From: Rhodobacterales bacterium RIFCSPHIGHO2_02_FULL_62_130
GTDB taxonomy: Bacteria; Pseudomonadota; Alphaproteobacteria; Rhodobacterales; Rhodobacteraceae
Length of the DNA stretch: 64,000 bases
Direction of reading: 5' to 3'
Assembly (NCBI GenBank): GCA_001828855.1
Contig: MHZT01000047.1
Span: 1 to 64,000, forward strand
Part shown: one piece after another, positions 1-10,881 of the stretch
Layout: each line of letters begins with the position of its first letter
Position numbering within the stretch: position 1 is the first letter of the stretch
Program-made: the position numbers and the translations under genes
Notes under the pieces: model-generated
What the model saw: the letters and a program-made list of their open reading frames with translations, nothing else
What the model was told of the DNA's origin: nothing
Databases searched by the model: none

Positions 1-73
1 CGCGCCTAGCCAGCGCCTTGTTGTAGTCATGCCAGTTCGTGGTGCGGTAGACGGAGGGCTTCGGTTTGCTCAT
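1..73 (-). CDS. IS5-family transposase, N-terminal 24 codons only (cut by window edge)
   Basis: Reading the minus strand from the ATG at 73-71 gives 24 residues that start MSKPKPSVYRTTNWHDYNKA. This is the characteristic N-terminus of IS5-family transposases of the IS903/IS1031 type, which continue into a DDE transposase domain. The frame is open to the window edge, so the catalytic part is not visible and I cannot say whether the gene is intact. The call rests on recognising the N-terminal motif and on the terminal inverted repeat about 50 bases upstream. Confidence 0.75.
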   Translation of the reverse strand, partial: MSKPKPSVYRTTNWHDYNKALARR

Positions 74-136
74 GCATCCCAGCTACCACGCTGCATTCAC
101 AGAGTGAATCCTCCATCCCATTTGCGCAACAAAGCC
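1..136 (-). mobile_element. IS5-family (IS903-like) insertion sequence, partial, runs off the left edge
   Basis: The element is read on the minus strand and ends at 136. From there the reverse strand begins GGCTTTGTTGCGCAAATG, which matches the IS903 terminal inverted repeat (recalled as GGCTTTGTTGAATAAATC) at 14 of 18 positions. About 60 bases further in comes the start of its transposase. The other end lies outside the window, so neither the total length nor the target duplication (expected 9 bp from 137) can be verified. A small palindrome, ATTCAC-AGA-GTGAAT (95-109), lies between the inverted repeat and the transposase start. Confidence 0.8.
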
Positions 137-278
137 GCTCTGGGTCTGAAACCTGTGGATGGAGGGCGAAACAACGCCCCTCTTTCGCCATAGCGGAGCA
201 GATCATGGTGACCGGCACACGATCAAGTTTGCCAATATCCAAAGTGGTCGAGCCACATCAACTGAACAACCTTGCTGA

Positions 279-488
279 CATCTGCGATCAGACGCCAGCA
301 AGGTAATCCTTTATTTTCAGTGCCTTGCAGCCTTTGCTATTTCAGGCATTTCCGGATTCGAACGAAATTCCCGGATTCTACAGCATCTGCGATCAGATGC
401 CAGCAAGGTAATCATTTATTTTCAGTGCCTTGCAGCCTTTGCTATTTTAGGCATTTCCGGATTCGAACGAAATTCCCGGATTCTACAT
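279..488. repeat. 105-bp tandem direct duplication (two copies)
   Basis: Copy 1 spans 279-383 and copy 2 spans 384-488. Both start CATCTGCGATCAGA and end CCCGGATTCTACA, and they differ at only about three positions. Each copy holds two near-identical boxes, TTCCGGATTC and TTCCCGGATTC, separated by GAACGAAA. The unit is a multiple of three, and a plus-strand frame reads through both copies, but I see no start signal or recognisable protein. The rest of 137-526, between the IS end and the nrdJ stop, contains no gene I can identify. Confidence 0.9.
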
Positions 489-526
489 CTGCAGGAACTT
501 TCGCCGAAGCGACAGCAACTCCCCCG

Positions 527-3500
527 TCAGCTGCACCCGCTCGTGCCGCCGCAGGTGTTGCACTTCATGCAGGTGCCGTTGCGGACGAGGGTGTAGTTGC
601 CGCATTCGCCGCAGGGGTCGCCTTCGTAGCCTTGCATCTTGGCCTTCACGCGGGCGTCCATGGTGACGGTGCCGGTGGCCAGCGCGGTTGTGCTGCCCCC
701 TCCGCCAAAGCTGGTTTCGGGGATCAGCATGTTCAAGGTGGACACAGGGTCGGTGCCGTTGGCAAGGGCGGTGGCGCCGATGCCACCTTGCAGCACCACC
801 AGTTCCGAGGGCAGGCGCTTGCGCAGATAGCCGGTCGAGCTGATCTGTTTCAGCACCTCAAGCCCGCGCGAGGCGGCCTGTTCGCTGACTTCCGAGAAGT
901 TGCGCTTGCCTTCGTTGTCGCCACGGCCAAGGTCGTCAAAAGCCGCTCCAGTGGGTTTGACATGCGCCAGGTCGGTGCGGTCAAGGTAGCTGATCGCCAG
1001 TTCGCGGAAGATGTAGTCAAGGATCGAGGTGGCGTTTTTCACCGAGTCGTTGCCCTGCACCATGCCTGCCGGTTCAAAGCGGGTAAAAGTGAAGGCCTCG
1101 ACAAATTCTTCCAACGGCACGCCGTATTGCAGGCCCACCGAAACCGCGATGGCGAAGTTGTTCATCATGGCGCGGAAGCCCGCACCTTCCTTGTGCATGT
1201 CGATGAAAATCTCGCCCAAGCGCCCGTCGCCATATTCGCCGGTGCGCAGGTAAACCTTGTGGCCGCCGACGATGGCCTTTTGGGTGTAACCCTTGCGACG
1301 TTCAGGCAGTTTTTCGCGGTTGGTGCGGATGATTTCCTTGTAAACGATCTTCTCGACGATCTTTTCGGCCAGAACGGCGGCCTTTTCCTGAGCGGAGCCG
1401 GTGGCGAGGATTTCTTCGGCCTCTTCATCGTCTTCAACCAAGGCCGAGGCCAAGGGCTGCGAGAGTTTCGAGCCGTCGCGGTAAAGCGCGTTGGCCTTGA
1501 TGCCCAGCGAATGCGACAGTTCATAAGCCGCCAAAGTTTCCGCGATGGTGGCGTTGTTGGGCATGTTGATGGTCTTGGAAATCGCGCCCGAGATGAAGGA
1601 CTGCGCTGCCGCCATCATGTGAATATGGCTTTCCACCGACAGGAAGCGTTTGCCGGTTTTCCCGCAGGGGTTGGCGCAATCGAACACCGAGTAGTGTTCC
1701 TTCTTCAGGAAGGGCGCGCCTTCCAGCGTCATGGTGCCGCAAACGTGGTCATTGGCGGCGTCGATCTGGGCTTTGGTAAAGCCAAGGTGGCGCAGCAGGT
1801 CAAAAGTGGGGTCGTTCAGCTTGGCTTCGGGGATGCCAAGGCTGCCTTTGCAGAAATCGACACCAAGCGTCCATTGGTTGAACACAAAGCGGATGTCGAA
1901 GGCCGAAGGCAGGGCGGCTTCGATCTTTTCCAATTCACGCGCGCCGAAACCGTGGCCGACCAGAGAGGTGGTGTTGATCGCGGGGCAGTTGCCGATGGAA
2001 CCATGGCCCACTGCATAGGCGACAATCTCGGCGGCTTGGGCAGTGGAATAGCCCAGTTTCTCAAGGGCTGCCGGAACCGACTGGTTGATGATCTTGAAGT
2101 AACCGCCGCCCGCAAGTTTCTTGAATTTCACAAGGGCAAAGTCCGGCTCGATGCCGGTGGTGTCGCAATCCATCACCAGACCGATGGTGCCAGTAGGGGC
2201 GATGACGGTGGTTTGTGCGTTGCGGAAACCATGGGCCTGCCCCAGCGTCAGCGCCTCGTCCCAAGCGGATTTCGCAAGGGTGACAAGGGTCTGGTCGGGG
2301 CAGTTGGCAGCGTCAAGCGCCACGGGGTTGACGTTGACGCCCTCATAGCCGCTGGTTTTGCCATAGGCGGCGGCGCGGTGGTTGCGGATCACGCGCAGCA
2401 TGTGCTGGGCGTTGCGGGCGTAACCCGAAAACGCGCCCAACTCGCGCGCCATCTCGGCGCTGGTCGCATAGGTCACGCCGGTCATCAGCGCGGTCAGCGC
2501 GCCGCACAGCGCGCGGCCTTCGGTCGAGTCGTAGCCAAAGCCCATGTTCATCAGAAGGCCGCCGATATTGGCATAGCCCAGACCAAGGGTGCGGAAATCA
2601 TAGGAAAGCTGCGCGATTTCCTGAGACGGGAACTGCGCCATCATCACCGAAATCTCCAGCGTCACCGTCCAGAGGCGGGTGGCGTGGATATAGCCGTCGG
2701 CGTCGAACTGGCCGTCCTTGTAGAAGGTCAGCAGGTTCATTGAGGCCAGATTGCAGGCGGTATCGTCAAGGAACATATATTCCGAGCAGGGGTTCGACCC
2801 GCGGATCGCGCCATCTTCGGGGCAGGTGTGCCACGCGTTGACGGTATCGTGGAACTGGATGCCCGGATCGGCGCAGGCCCATGCGGCATGGCCGACCTGA
2901 TCCCACAGCTCACGCGCCTTGACGGTCTTGGCGGTCTTGCCATCGGTGCGGCGGATCAGCGCCCAGTCGGCGTCGTCCTTGACCGCCTTCAGGAAGGCAT
3001 CGGTCACGCGGACCGAGTTGTTCGAATTCTGGCCGGAAACGGTGATATAGGCCTCGGAATCCCAGTCCACGTCATAGGTCGGGAATTCAATGCTGGTGAA
3101 GCCCTGCTTTGCGTATTGCAGGATGCGGTTGGTGTAGGTGTCGGGGATCATCGCCTTTTTGGCCGATCTGATCGCAGCCTTCAGCGCGGGGTTCTTCGAC
3201 GGATCAACCGAGTCTTCCGCCGAGCCATCCCATTGCCGGATCGCGGTGAACACCTCGTTCAGCTTCAACTCATGCGCCTTGGAGCCGGCCACCAAAGAGG
3301 CGACCTTTTGTTCCTCGATCACCTTCCAGTTGATGAAGGCTTCGACATCGGGGTGATCCATGTCGCAGATCACCATCTTGGCCGCGCGGCGCGTGGTGCC
3401 GCCCGACTTGATCGCGCCCGCCGCGCGGTCACCGATTTTGAGGAACCCCATCAGGCCGGACGACTTGCCGCCACCCGACAGCTTTTCGCCCTCACCACGC

Positions 3501-4213
3501 AAGGATGAAAAGTTGGTGCCGGTGCCGGAACCGTATTTGAACAGACGCGCTTCACGCACCCACAGGTCCATGATGCCGCCGTCGCCGACCAGATCATCCT
3601 TGACCGACTGGATAAAGCAGGCATGCGGCTGGGGGTGCTCATAGGCGCTGGTCGATTTGGTCAGAACGCCGGTGGCGTGATCGACGTAGTAATGGCCCTG
3701 CGAAGGGCCGTCGATGCCGTAAGCCCAGTGAAGGCCAGTGTTGAACCATTGCGGGCTGTTGGGGGCCGCCATCTGGCGGGCCAGCATGAAGCGCATCTCG
3801 TCGTAATAGGCGCGGGCGTCGGATTCGGTGGTGAAATAGCCACCCTTCCAGCCCCAATAGGCCCAAGCGCCTGCCAGACGGTCAAACACCTGCTTGGCGC
3901 TGGTTTCGCCCACGAAACGATCCTCGGGGGCCAGTTTCGCCAGCGCATCCTCATCGGGAACCGAGCGCCAGAGGAATTTCGGAACATCGCTTTCCTTCAG
4001 GCGGCGCAGGCGGGCGGGGATACCTGCCTTGCGGAAATATTTCTGCGCCAGAACGTCCGAAGCCACTTGGCTAAAGCCGTCCGGCACCTCGACCGCCTCA
4101 TTGCGGAACACGATCTTGCCATCGGGGTTGCGGATTTCCGAAGTGGTGGTGGTGAAGGCCATCGCCCCATAGGCACCGGTTTCTTCGGTGGTAAACTTAC
4201 GCTCGATTTTCAT
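527..4213 (-). CDS. nrdJ: Vitamin B12-dependent (class II) ribonucleoside-diphosphate reductase
   Basis: The 1228-residue enzyme makes deoxyribonucleotides using adenosylcobalamin as radical source. Visible motifs are the effector/substrate region with [11 protein letters not shown], the active-site stretch [20 protein letters not shown], the phosphate-binding [16 protein letters not shown], and a C-terminal Cys-rich tail ([10 protein letters not shown] and CMKCNTCGG) that resembles the redox/zinc tail of alphaproteobacterial NrdJ. I chose the ATG at 4213 ([10 protein letters not shown]) because GGGACAGGGCAG precedes it; the open frame extends 40 codons further without family similarity. The gene is monocistronic and divergent from fur. 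Length is normal and no disruption is seen, although an IS and a tandem repeat lie just past its 3' end. Confidence 0.95.
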   Translation of the reverse strand: MKIERKFTTEETGAYGAMAFTTTTSEIRNPDGKIVFRNEAVEVPDGFSQVASDVLAQKYFRKAGIPARLRRLKESDVPKFLWRSVPDEDALAKLAPEDRFVGETSAKQVFDRLAGAWAYWGWKGGYFTTESDARAYYDEMRFMLARQMAAPNSPQWFNTGLHWAYGIDGPSQGHYYVDHATGVLTKSTSAYEHPQPHACFIQSVKDDLVGDGGIMDLWVREARLFKYGSGTGTNFSSLRGEGEKLSGGGKSSGLMGFLKIGDRAAGAIKSGGTTRRAAKMVICDMDHPDVEAFINWKVIEEQKVASLVAGSKAHELKLNEVFTAIRQWDGSAEDSVDPSKNPALKAAIRSAKKAMIPDTYTNRILQYAKQGFTSIEFPTYDVDWDSEAYITVSGQNSNNSVRVTDAFLKAVKDDADWALIRRTDGKTAKTVKARELWDQVGHAAWACADPGIQFHDTVNAWHTCPEDGAIRGSNPCSEYMFLDDTACNLASMNLLTFYKDGQFDADGYIHATRLWTVTLEISVMMAQFPSQEIAQLSYDFRTLGLGYANIGGLLMNMGFGYDSTEGRALCGALTALMTGVTYATSAEMARELGAFSGYARNAQHMLRVIRNHRAAAYGKTSGYEGVNVNPVALDAANCPDQTLVTLAKSAWDEALTLGQAHGFRNAQTTVIAPTGTIGLVMDCDTTGIEPDFALVKFKKLAGGGYFKIINQSVPAALEKLGYSTAQAAEIVAYAVGHGSIGNCPAINTTSLVGHGFGARELEKIEAALPSAFDIRFVFNQWTLGVDFCKGSLGIPEAKLNDPTFDLLRHLGFTKAQIDAANDHVCGTMTLEGAPFLKKEHYSVFDCANPCGKTGKRFLSVESHIHMMAAAQSFISGAISKTINMPNNATIAETLAAYELSHSLGIKANALYRDGSKLSQPLASALVEDDEEAEEILATGSAQEKAAVLAEKIVEKIVYKEIIRTNREKLPERRKGYTQKAIVGGHKVYLRTGEYGDGRLGEIFIDMHKEGAGFRAMMNNFAIAVSVGLQYGVPLEEFVEAFTFTRFEPAGMVQGNDSVKNATSILDYIFRELAISYLDRTDLAHVKPTGAAFDDLGRGDNEGKRNFSEVSEQAASRGLEVLKQISSTGYLRKRLPSELVVLQGGIGATALANGTDPVSTLNMLIPETSFGGGGSTTALATGTVTMDARVKAKMQGYEGDPCGECGNYTLVRNGTCMKCNTCGGTSGCS

Positions 4214-4372
4214 CTGCCCTGTCCCATTTTTCGCGGCGAGGGTCTGATTGGCCCCGTCCGGCTGTCCCCTAATTTTGATGCACACAGCCCTGCCGGCCGC
4301 CCGCACCCCTGCAAGGGACGGGCGCTGCGCCAATTTCGGCGCGGCTTACGGATCAAGGTCTGCTGCCCGCGG

Positions 4373-4470
4373 ATACCAGATATTGTGGCCCCGCTTTGTG
4401 CTTCGTCAAACTGTCGCAAATCTTGGGGCGCGGCAACGGATTTTTTAACTTTATCCACTACATTTTGTGC
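4373..4470 (-). promoter_or_regulatory. Candidate nrdJ promoter with two NrdR-box-like sites
   Basis: The 527-bp gap between nrdJ and fur holds on the minus strand TTGACG (4406-4401), a 17-base spacer and ACAATA. The latter lies inside CCACAATATCTGGTAT (4388-4373), which matches the NrdR box consensus acaCwAtATaTwGtgt at about 12 of 16 positions. A second similar site, GCACAAAATGTAGTGG (4470-4455), lies upstream. The distance between them is about 82 bp rather than the usual 31-32, so the pair is not canonical. I see no cobalamin riboswitch core. The remainder, 4471-4740, shows nothing I can name. Confidence 0.35.
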
Positions 4471-4740
4471 TTGACCGGAAATCCGCCTCAAGGGCTGCGA
4501 TCACGCGGATGTGAGCGCGATTGCCCCGCACAGCAGTTCAGATTGCAGATGAAACAGGCGGGAAAATCTTGTCCGCGCGCAGACTTGGCGCAGGGTGCTT
4601 GGATCTTGCCTGAAGCCGATCCCACCCATGTGGCCCACCTGTCGCTCTGGCGAATCCCCGGCAGACTCCACCGGAATAGCTCTGGCAGCACGGGCCGCTT
4701 TCCCGTAAAGCCCGCGAAAGGAAAGGCGTTGGAGACAGCC

Positions 4741-5151
4741 ATGGCGGACATCATTGCGCGTTGCGAGGCCAAGGGCCTCCGGATGACCGATCAGCGTCGC
4801 GTCGTGGCGCGGGTGATCGGGGCTGCCGATGACCATCCCGATGTCGAAGAACTTTACGCGCGCTCGGCGCAGGTCGATCCCAAGATCTCGCTGGCGACGG
4901 TCTATCGCACCGTCAAGCTGTTCGAAGAGGCGGGGATTCTGGACAAGCTGGAATTTGGCGACGGGCGCGCACGCTATGAAGACGCCGAGCGCGATCATCA
5001 TGACCATCTGATTGACGTGAATACGGGGCAAGTGATTGAATTCATTGACCCTGAGATTGAGGAATTGCAGGAACGCATCGCGGCACGGCTGGGCTATCGG
5101 CTGATTGGCCACCGGCTTGAATTGCTGGGCGTTCCGGTCAAGAAGGGATAA
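4741..5151 (+). CDS. fur: Fur-family transcriptional regulator (Mur type)
   Basis: This 136-residue metal-dependent repressor has an N-terminal winged helix (LRMTDQRRVVARVIG, then SLATVYRTVKLFEEAG) and a metal-binding/dimerisation half with ERDHHDHLIDVNTGQVIEF. The CxxC zinc motifs of gammaproteobacterial Fur are absent. This is typical of alphaproteobacterial Fur/Mur proteins, which often respond to manganese. It is not Irr, because the HHH haem motif is missing. The start at 4741 (MADIIARCE) follows GGAGACAGCC; the frame is open for 115 codons upstream without similarity. It is followed three bases later by a DMT permease, so the two are probably cotranscribed. Confidence 0.88.
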   Translation: MADIIARCEAKGLRMTDQRRVVARVIGAADDHPDVEELYARSAQVDPKISLATVYRTVKLFEEAGILDKLEFGDGRARYEDAERDHHDHLIDVNTGQVIEFIDPEIEELQERIAARLGYRLIGHRLELLGVPVKKG

Positions 5152-5154
5152 GGC

Positions 5155-6066
5155 TTGGCCCCCAATACGCTCCGCGACCCCGACAACCTGCGCGGCATCT
5201 TTCTGATGCTGGTCTCGATGGCACTGTTTGCGGTTGAGGACATGTTCCTGAAAATGGCCTCGGCCAGCCTGCCGACGGGGCAGATCATCTTTGTGGCGGG
5301 ATTTTTGGGCGCGCCGGTGTTTGCGGTGATGGCGTGGCTGCAAGGCGCGCGCATCCTGACGCGGTTCGCGCTGCATCCGGCGGTTCTGCTGCGCGCGCTG
5401 GGCGAGATGGTGGGGACGTTTGGCTATATCCTTGCGCTGGCCACCGTGCCGCTTTCGACGATCTCTGCCGTCTTGCAGGCGATGCCCTTGGCGGTGACGA
5501 TGGGGGCGGCGCTGTTCATGCAGGAAAAGGTCGGCTGGCGGCGGTGGAGTGCGATTGCGGTAGGCTTTGCCGGGGTCATTCTGGTGATCCGTCCGGGGAT
5601 GGACGGGTTTCATCCGCAGGCGCTCTGGGGGCTATTGACGGTGGCGGGGCTTGCGCTGCGCGATCTCGCGGCGCGGGCGATCCCGCGCGCCTGTTCGGAT
5701 GCCCAGGTGTCGTGCTGGGGGCTGATGGCGGTGGCCCTGCTGGGGGTGCTGATGATGATCGGCGAAGGTGATGTGCGGGTTCCAACCTATTGGCAAAGCG
5801 CCATTCTTTTCGGCGCGCTGGCCTTTGGCACCGCCGGATACTGGGCGATCACCGCCGCCACCCGCACCGGTGAGGTGTCGGTTGTGGCCCCGTTCCGCTA
5901 TTCGCGTCTGATCTTTGCGATCCTGATCGGCACCTTTGTTTTTGCCGAAATTCCCGATGTCATCACCCTGTCAGGTGCTGCGCTTATCATCGGGTCAGGG
6001 CTATATTCCTTTGCCCGCGAGCGCGCCCGTAAACGCGCCCTTCCCATAACCGCCCCCGCGCGCTAA
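5155..6066 (+). CDS. DMT superfamily (EamA) permease
   Basis: A 303-residue inner-membrane protein with about ten hydrophobic helices arranged as two EamA repeats (roughly 12-140 and 155-290), as in drug/metabolite exporters. The start is a TTG at 5155. It lies three bases after the fur stop and is preceded by AGAAGGGA, which overlaps the end of fur, so translational coupling is likely. The substrate cannot be read from sequence. Two further EamA-type genes lie in the window (9985 and 52525), and the three are clearly different proteins. Confidence 0.8.
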   Translation: MAPNTLRDPDNLRGIFLMLVSMALFAVEDMFLKMASASLPTGQIIFVAGFLGAPVFAVMAWLQGARILTRFALHPAVLLRALGEMVGTFGYILALATVPLSTISAVLQAMPLAVTMGAALFMQEKVGWRRWSAIAVGFAGVILVIRPGMDGFHPQALWGLLTVAGLALRDLAARAIPRACSDAQVSCWGLMAVALLGVLMMIGEGDVRVPTYWQSAILFGALAFGTAGYWAITAATRTGEVSVVAPFRYSRLIFAILIGTFVFAEIPDVITLSGAALIIGSGLYSFARERARKRALPITAPAR

Positions 6067-7389
<1,323 letters not shown>

Positions 7390-7415
7390 CCTGCCAAAGG
7401 TTAACGACTGAAATC

Positions 7416-7448
7416 AACCACGCAGAGCGCAGGCTTTGCGTGGTTTTT
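7416..7448 (+). terminator. Rho-independent terminator after eno
   Basis: The stem AACCACGCA (7416-7424) pairs perfectly with TGCGTGGTT (7437-7445), and Ts follow. Confidence 0.85.
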
Positions 7449-7505
7449 CTGTAGTTTTTCCGTGGTCACAGCCGTGGGATGCCGCCGTTTCGGGCGATTG
7501 TTGCC

Positions 7506-8573
7506 CTAGCGCGCGGACAAAAGCCTTGCGGGGCGGAAATCGGCCAGAAGCGGGCTGTCACCCTGCCCCGTGATCTCGGCGGTCAGCGCCTCGGCAATGC
7601 CCGCGGCAAGGGTTACGCCGGAATGTGTCACCGCAAGACTTAGCCCCGCGCGCGCAAGTCCGACCACCGGCAATCCGTCACCGGGAACCGGACGATAACC
7701 GATGACATAGCGGTCAAGCGCAAGCTCGGCATTGAACAGGGCGCGCAGGCGGGAGAGCGTGGCGTCGATCAGGGCATGGGGGTCCGGCACGGTTTCGGTG
7801 GTATCGGCCTGATGGTTGGCTGCGGCAGGCGCAAGGATATGGCCCGCCGCATCCTGCCGGATTTCCTGATGTGGCGTCACGATGATGTGGTGCAGCCGCC
7901 ACGGCACCGGCTTGGTGTGCAGCAGAACGCCCGGACGGGTCAGCATCGGCAGATCAAGCCCCAAGGGCGTCAGAAGTGCGGGCGTCGCGGTGCCAGTGGC
8001 AAGGATGACGTGATCGGCGGCAAAAGGCCCGATGGCGGTACGGACGCCAGTGATCTGGCCGGATTTTTCGATCAGGCTTTTGACGAACAGGCCAGCGTGA
8101 ACCTTGGCCCCCGATGCCGAAAGCAAAGCGCGGGTCAGTGCGGCGGGTTCGACCGCGCCTTCGGTCGGAAAGCGCAAGGCCTGCGCAGGGGGCTGGGCAA
8201 GGCTTGGTTCAAGGGCGGCGACCTCTGCCCCCGTCAGCGCATCGACAGGATAGCCAAGGGCGGCAAGATCGGCGGCCTTGCGGGAAAGGCCTGCGCCCTC
8301 CTCCTCCCACCACAGGCAGCCTTGCCAGTTCGGGGCGGCTTCGGGCAGCAGGGCCGACTGCCGGTGCCATGCCTGCATCGAGGCCGCGCGCAGGCGGTGG
8401 TGGGCGGGGTTGGCGTAAAAGCTGGCGTTGATCCAGCCAAAGCTGCGGCCCGTGGCGGCGCTTGCGGGTTGGGTCGCCTCGAACACCGTCACCTCGGCCC
8501 CTGCGCGGGACAGATGGAAGGCCAGCGATGCACCGATGATCCCCGCACCCACGATGATGATCTTTTGCGCCAT
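7506..8573 (-). CDS. FAD-dependent oxidoreductase of the D-amino acid oxidase (DAO) family
   Basis: The 355-residue protein opens with a Rossmann FAD motif (VGAGIIGASLAFHLSRAG, glycines 9, 11 and 14, followed by VFEA). It has the C-terminal signature of glycine/D-amino acid oxidases (GYRPVPGDGLPVVGLA, then THSGVTLA). Such enzymes oxidise amines or imino acids with FAD, but the substrate cannot be assigned. The start at 8573 follows GGGAGG. It is transcribed away from a cupin gene 55 bp away, so the two probably have a divergent promoter region. Confidence 0.85.
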   Translation of the reverse strand: MAQKIIIVGAGIIGASLAFHLSRAGAEVTVFEATQPASAATGRSFGWINASFYANPAHHRLRAASMQAWHRQSALLPEAAPNWQGCLWWEEEGAGLSRKAADLAALGYPVDALTGAEVAALEPSLAQPPAQALRFPTEGAVEPAALTRALLSASGAKVHAGLFVKSLIEKSGQITGVRTAIGPFAADHVILATGTATPALLTPLGLDLPMLTRPGVLLHTKPVPWRLHHIIVTPHQEIRQDAAGHILAPAAANHQADTTETVPDPHALIDATLSRLRALFNAELALDRYVIGYRPVPGDGLPVVGLARAGLSLAVTHSGVTLAAGIAEALTAEITGQGDSPLLADFRPARLLSAR

Positions 8574-8628
8574 GGAACCTCCCGCCGGTTTCGGTCAGAC
8601 TGCCACGGGTTCAGACGCGGGGAAAGCC

Positions 8629-9048
8629 ATGTCAGCGGATAAGATCATCGCAAAGCTGGGATTGCAGCCGCATCCCGAGGGTGGCTGGTATCGCCAGACT
8701 TGGGTGGGGCCAATGGTGGCGGGCCGCGCGGTCGGAACGGCGATCCACTTCCTGCTGCGGGCCGGAGAGCGCAGCCATTGGCACCGTGTCGATGCGGATG
8801 AAATCTGGCTTTGGCATGCGGGCGCGCCCTTGGTGCTGTCTTTGGGGCAAAGCGTGGCGCGGGATCTGGTTTTGGGGCCGGATGTGCTGGGCGGGCAATC
8901 GCCGCAGCTTGTGGTGCCACAGGGCTGGTGGCAGGCGGCGCGGTCAACAGGGGACTGGACACTGGTTTCCTGCACGGTCTCGCCCGGTTTTCGCTTTGAA
9001 GGGTTTGAACTGGCAGAGGCAGGGTTTGACCTGCCAAGAGGGGAATGA
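8629..9048 (+). CDS. Cupin_5 (DUF985) domain protein
   Basis: A 139-residue small cupin. The N-terminal LQPHPEGGWYRQTW and the barrel segment SHWHRVDADEIWLWHAG are hallmarks of the DUF985/cupin_5 family (PF06172). The function of the family is not well established; some members resemble sugar epimerases structurally. The ATG at 8629 follows GGGGAAAG. Its stop overlaps the start of the desaturase gene at 9045, so the two are translated from one mRNA. Confidence 0.85.
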   Translation: MSADKIIAKLGLQPHPEGGWYRQTWVGPMVAGRAVGTAIHFLLRAGERSHWHRVDADEIWLWHAGAPLVLSLGQSVARDLVLGPDVLGGQSPQLVVPQGWWQAARSTGDWTLVSCTVSPGFRFEGFELAEAGFDLPRGE

Positions 9049-9932
9049 TGGATCACAAGGCCTTTGTCGCAGGGCTGTCCCCCGATCTGCGCGCCAAGCT
9101 GACCGCGAAATCCGATCAGGCGGGGCTGTGGCATCTGGCGGGGCATCTGGGCGCTATTCTGCTGCTGGCCGGGCTGATCGCGGCGCAGGTGCCGTTCTGG
9201 GGGATGCTGCTGCCAGTGCAGGGCGTGCTGATCGTGTTTCTGTTCACGCTGGAGCATGAGGCGACGCACAAGACGCCCTTTGCTTCGGAACGCCTGAATG
9301 AATGGGTCAGGCGGGGCTGCGGGGTTTTGCTGCTGCTGCCGTTTGAATGGTTCCGCTATTTCCACCTTGCCCATCACCGCTGGACCAATATCGAGGGGCG
9401 CGACCCCGAGCTGGAGGGGGCCAAGCCGGAAACCCTGCGGGCATGGCTTTGGCATGTGTCGGGCATCCCCTATTGGGTTGCCGGGGCGCGGCTGCTGGCG
9501 GCGCTGGTGATGGGCAGGGCCAAGGGGGATTACCTGCCCGCCAGCGCCCTGCCCCGCATTGTGGCCGAGGCGCGCTGGATGGCGCTTGGCTATGTGCTGG
9601 TGCTGGCCAGCCTGTTCGTCACGCCGCTGCTGTTCTGGGTCTGGCTGCTGCCGGTGGCCTTGGCCCAGCCGGTGCTGCGGCTATACCTGCTGGCCGAACA
9701 CGGCGACTGCCCACGCGTGGCGAATATGTTTGAAAACACCCGCACCACCTTTACCACCGCGCTGGTGCGGTTTCTGGCGTGGAATATGCCCTATCATGTT
9801 GAACATCACGTCTATCCGGCTGTTCCCTTCCACAACCTGCCTGCCCTGCACCATTTGATACGGGACGAATTGCGCGTGACCGCCAAGGGCTATGCCGCCT
9901 TCACCCGCGACTACCTGTCCAGAAGGTTGTAA
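9045..9932 (+). CDS. Fatty acid desaturase family protein
   Basis: The 295-residue membrane di-iron enzyme carries the three histidine boxes of the family: HEATH (71-75), HLAHH (106-110) and HVEHH (251-255), set between hydrophobic helices. It should introduce a double bond or hydroxyl into a lipid or carotenoid-like substrate at the inner membrane. The specific substrate cannot be told. The start overlaps the stop of the cupin gene (ATGATG at 9045; the second ATG at 9048 is equally possible). Confidence 0.85.
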   Translation: MMDHKAFVAGLSPDLRAKLTAKSDQAGLWHLAGHLGAILLLAGLIAAQVPFWGMLLPVQGVLIVFLFTLEHEATHKTPFASERLNEWVRRGCGVLLLLPFEWFRYFHLAHHRWTNIEGRDPELEGAKPETLRAWLWHVSGIPYWVAGARLLAALVMGRAKGDYLPASALPRIVAEARWMALGYVLVLASLFVTPLLFWVWLLPVALAQPVLRLYLLAEHGDCPRVANMFENTRTTFTTALVRFLAWNMPYHVEHHVYPAVPFHNLPALHHLIRDELRVTAKGYAAFTRDYLSRRL

Positions 9933-9984
9933 CCGTCACAAGTTCGTCGTGGAGCCTTGGCCTGTTTCTCGCTAACAGGTCAGC

Positions 9985-10881
9985 ATGAGCAATTCCCCCA
10001 AGAACGAAGACTCGCGCGCCGGCTTCGGCTATGCCCTGACCGCCTATCTGCTGTGGGGGGCGCTTCCGATCTTTATGAAGGCGGTGGCACATATCTCGCC
10101 CGCCGAGGTGATCGCGCATCGGGTGATCTGGTCGGTGCCGATTGCGGGGGCGGTCCTGATGTGGACGGGGCGGCTGGCCGATCTGAAGACCGCGCTGCGA
10201 ACCCCGCGCATGCTGGCGATGGGGGCTGCCACGGCGGCGCTGATCACGATCAACTGGGGAATCTATGTCTGGGCCATCGGCGCGGGACATGCCTTGGACA
10301 CGGCGCTGGGCTATTACATCAACCCGCTGTTCTCGGTGTTTCTGGGCGCGGTGCTGCTGGGAGAGCGGCTGTCACGCGCGCAAAAGCTGGCGATTGCGCT
10401 GGCGGCGCTGGCGGTAGGTGTGATGACGGTTGACGCAGGGCGACTGCCGCTGGCGGCGCTGGGGCTGACGGTGACATGGGGCTTTTATGCCTATCTGAAA
10501 AAGTCGCTGCCAATCGGGCCAAATCAGGGATTTTTTCTTGAGGTGCTGATCCTGCTTGTCCCCGCGCTGGGCTATGTCGGGTATCTGACCGCCACGGGAA
10601 CGGGGCATTTCATGGCGGGCGATACGCGGGACACGGTGCTGCTGGCAAGCTGCGGTCTGGTCACGGCGGTGCCGTTGATGATCTATGCCAATGGCGCGAA
10701 ACTGCTGCGGCTGTCGACCATCGGCATCATGCAATATATCTCGCCCACAATCATCTTCCTGATCGCGGTTTTTGTGTTCGGAGAACCCTTCGGCACAGCG
10801 CGGATGATTGCGTTTCCGATGATCTGGGCAGCGCTGGCGATCTATACGACCTCGCTGCTGCGGCAGGCGCGGACGAGGTGA
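9985..10881 (+). CDS. rarD: RarD-type EamA permease
   Basis: A 298-residue, ten-helix inner-membrane protein. The N-terminus (YLLWGALPIFMKAVAHISP, then EVIAHRVIWSVP) is distinctive for the RarD branch of the DMT superfamily, whose substrates remain unsettled (chloramphenicol-sensitivity protein in older naming). The start at 9985 follows a weak AGGT. The stop codon ends at 10881 and the convergent anmK stop begins at 10882, so the two genes meet with no spacer. Confidence 0.85.
   Translation: MSNSPKNEDSRAGFGYALTAYLLWGALPIFMKAVAHISPAEVIAHRVIWSVPIAGAVLMWTGRLADLKTALRTPRMLAMGAATAALITINWGIYVWAIGAGHALDTALGYYINPLFSVFLGAVLLGERLSRAQKLAIALAALAVGVMTVDAGRLPLAALGLTVTWGFYAYLKKSLPIGPNQGFFLEVLILLVPALGYVGYLTATGTGHFMAGDTRDTVLLASCGLVTAVPLMIYANGAKLLRLSTIGIMQYISPTIIFLIAVFVFGEPFGTARMIAFPMIWAALAIYTTSLLRQARTR

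Noticed and set aside
27-242. 71-codon open frame on the minus strand
   Set aside because: It runs across the IS terminal repeat in a frame different from the transposase and shows no family features.
272-2743. Very long plus-strand open frame opposite nrdJ
   Set aside because: It is the antisense shadow of nrdJ in G/C-rich DNA; its composition is repetitive Gly/Ala/Val/His-type and it has no ribosome site.
4214-4740. Cobalamin riboswitch expected near the B12-dependent reductase
   Set aside because: I looked for the B12-box core (GCCACTG-like) and the surrounding conserved elements on both strands and found none convincing.
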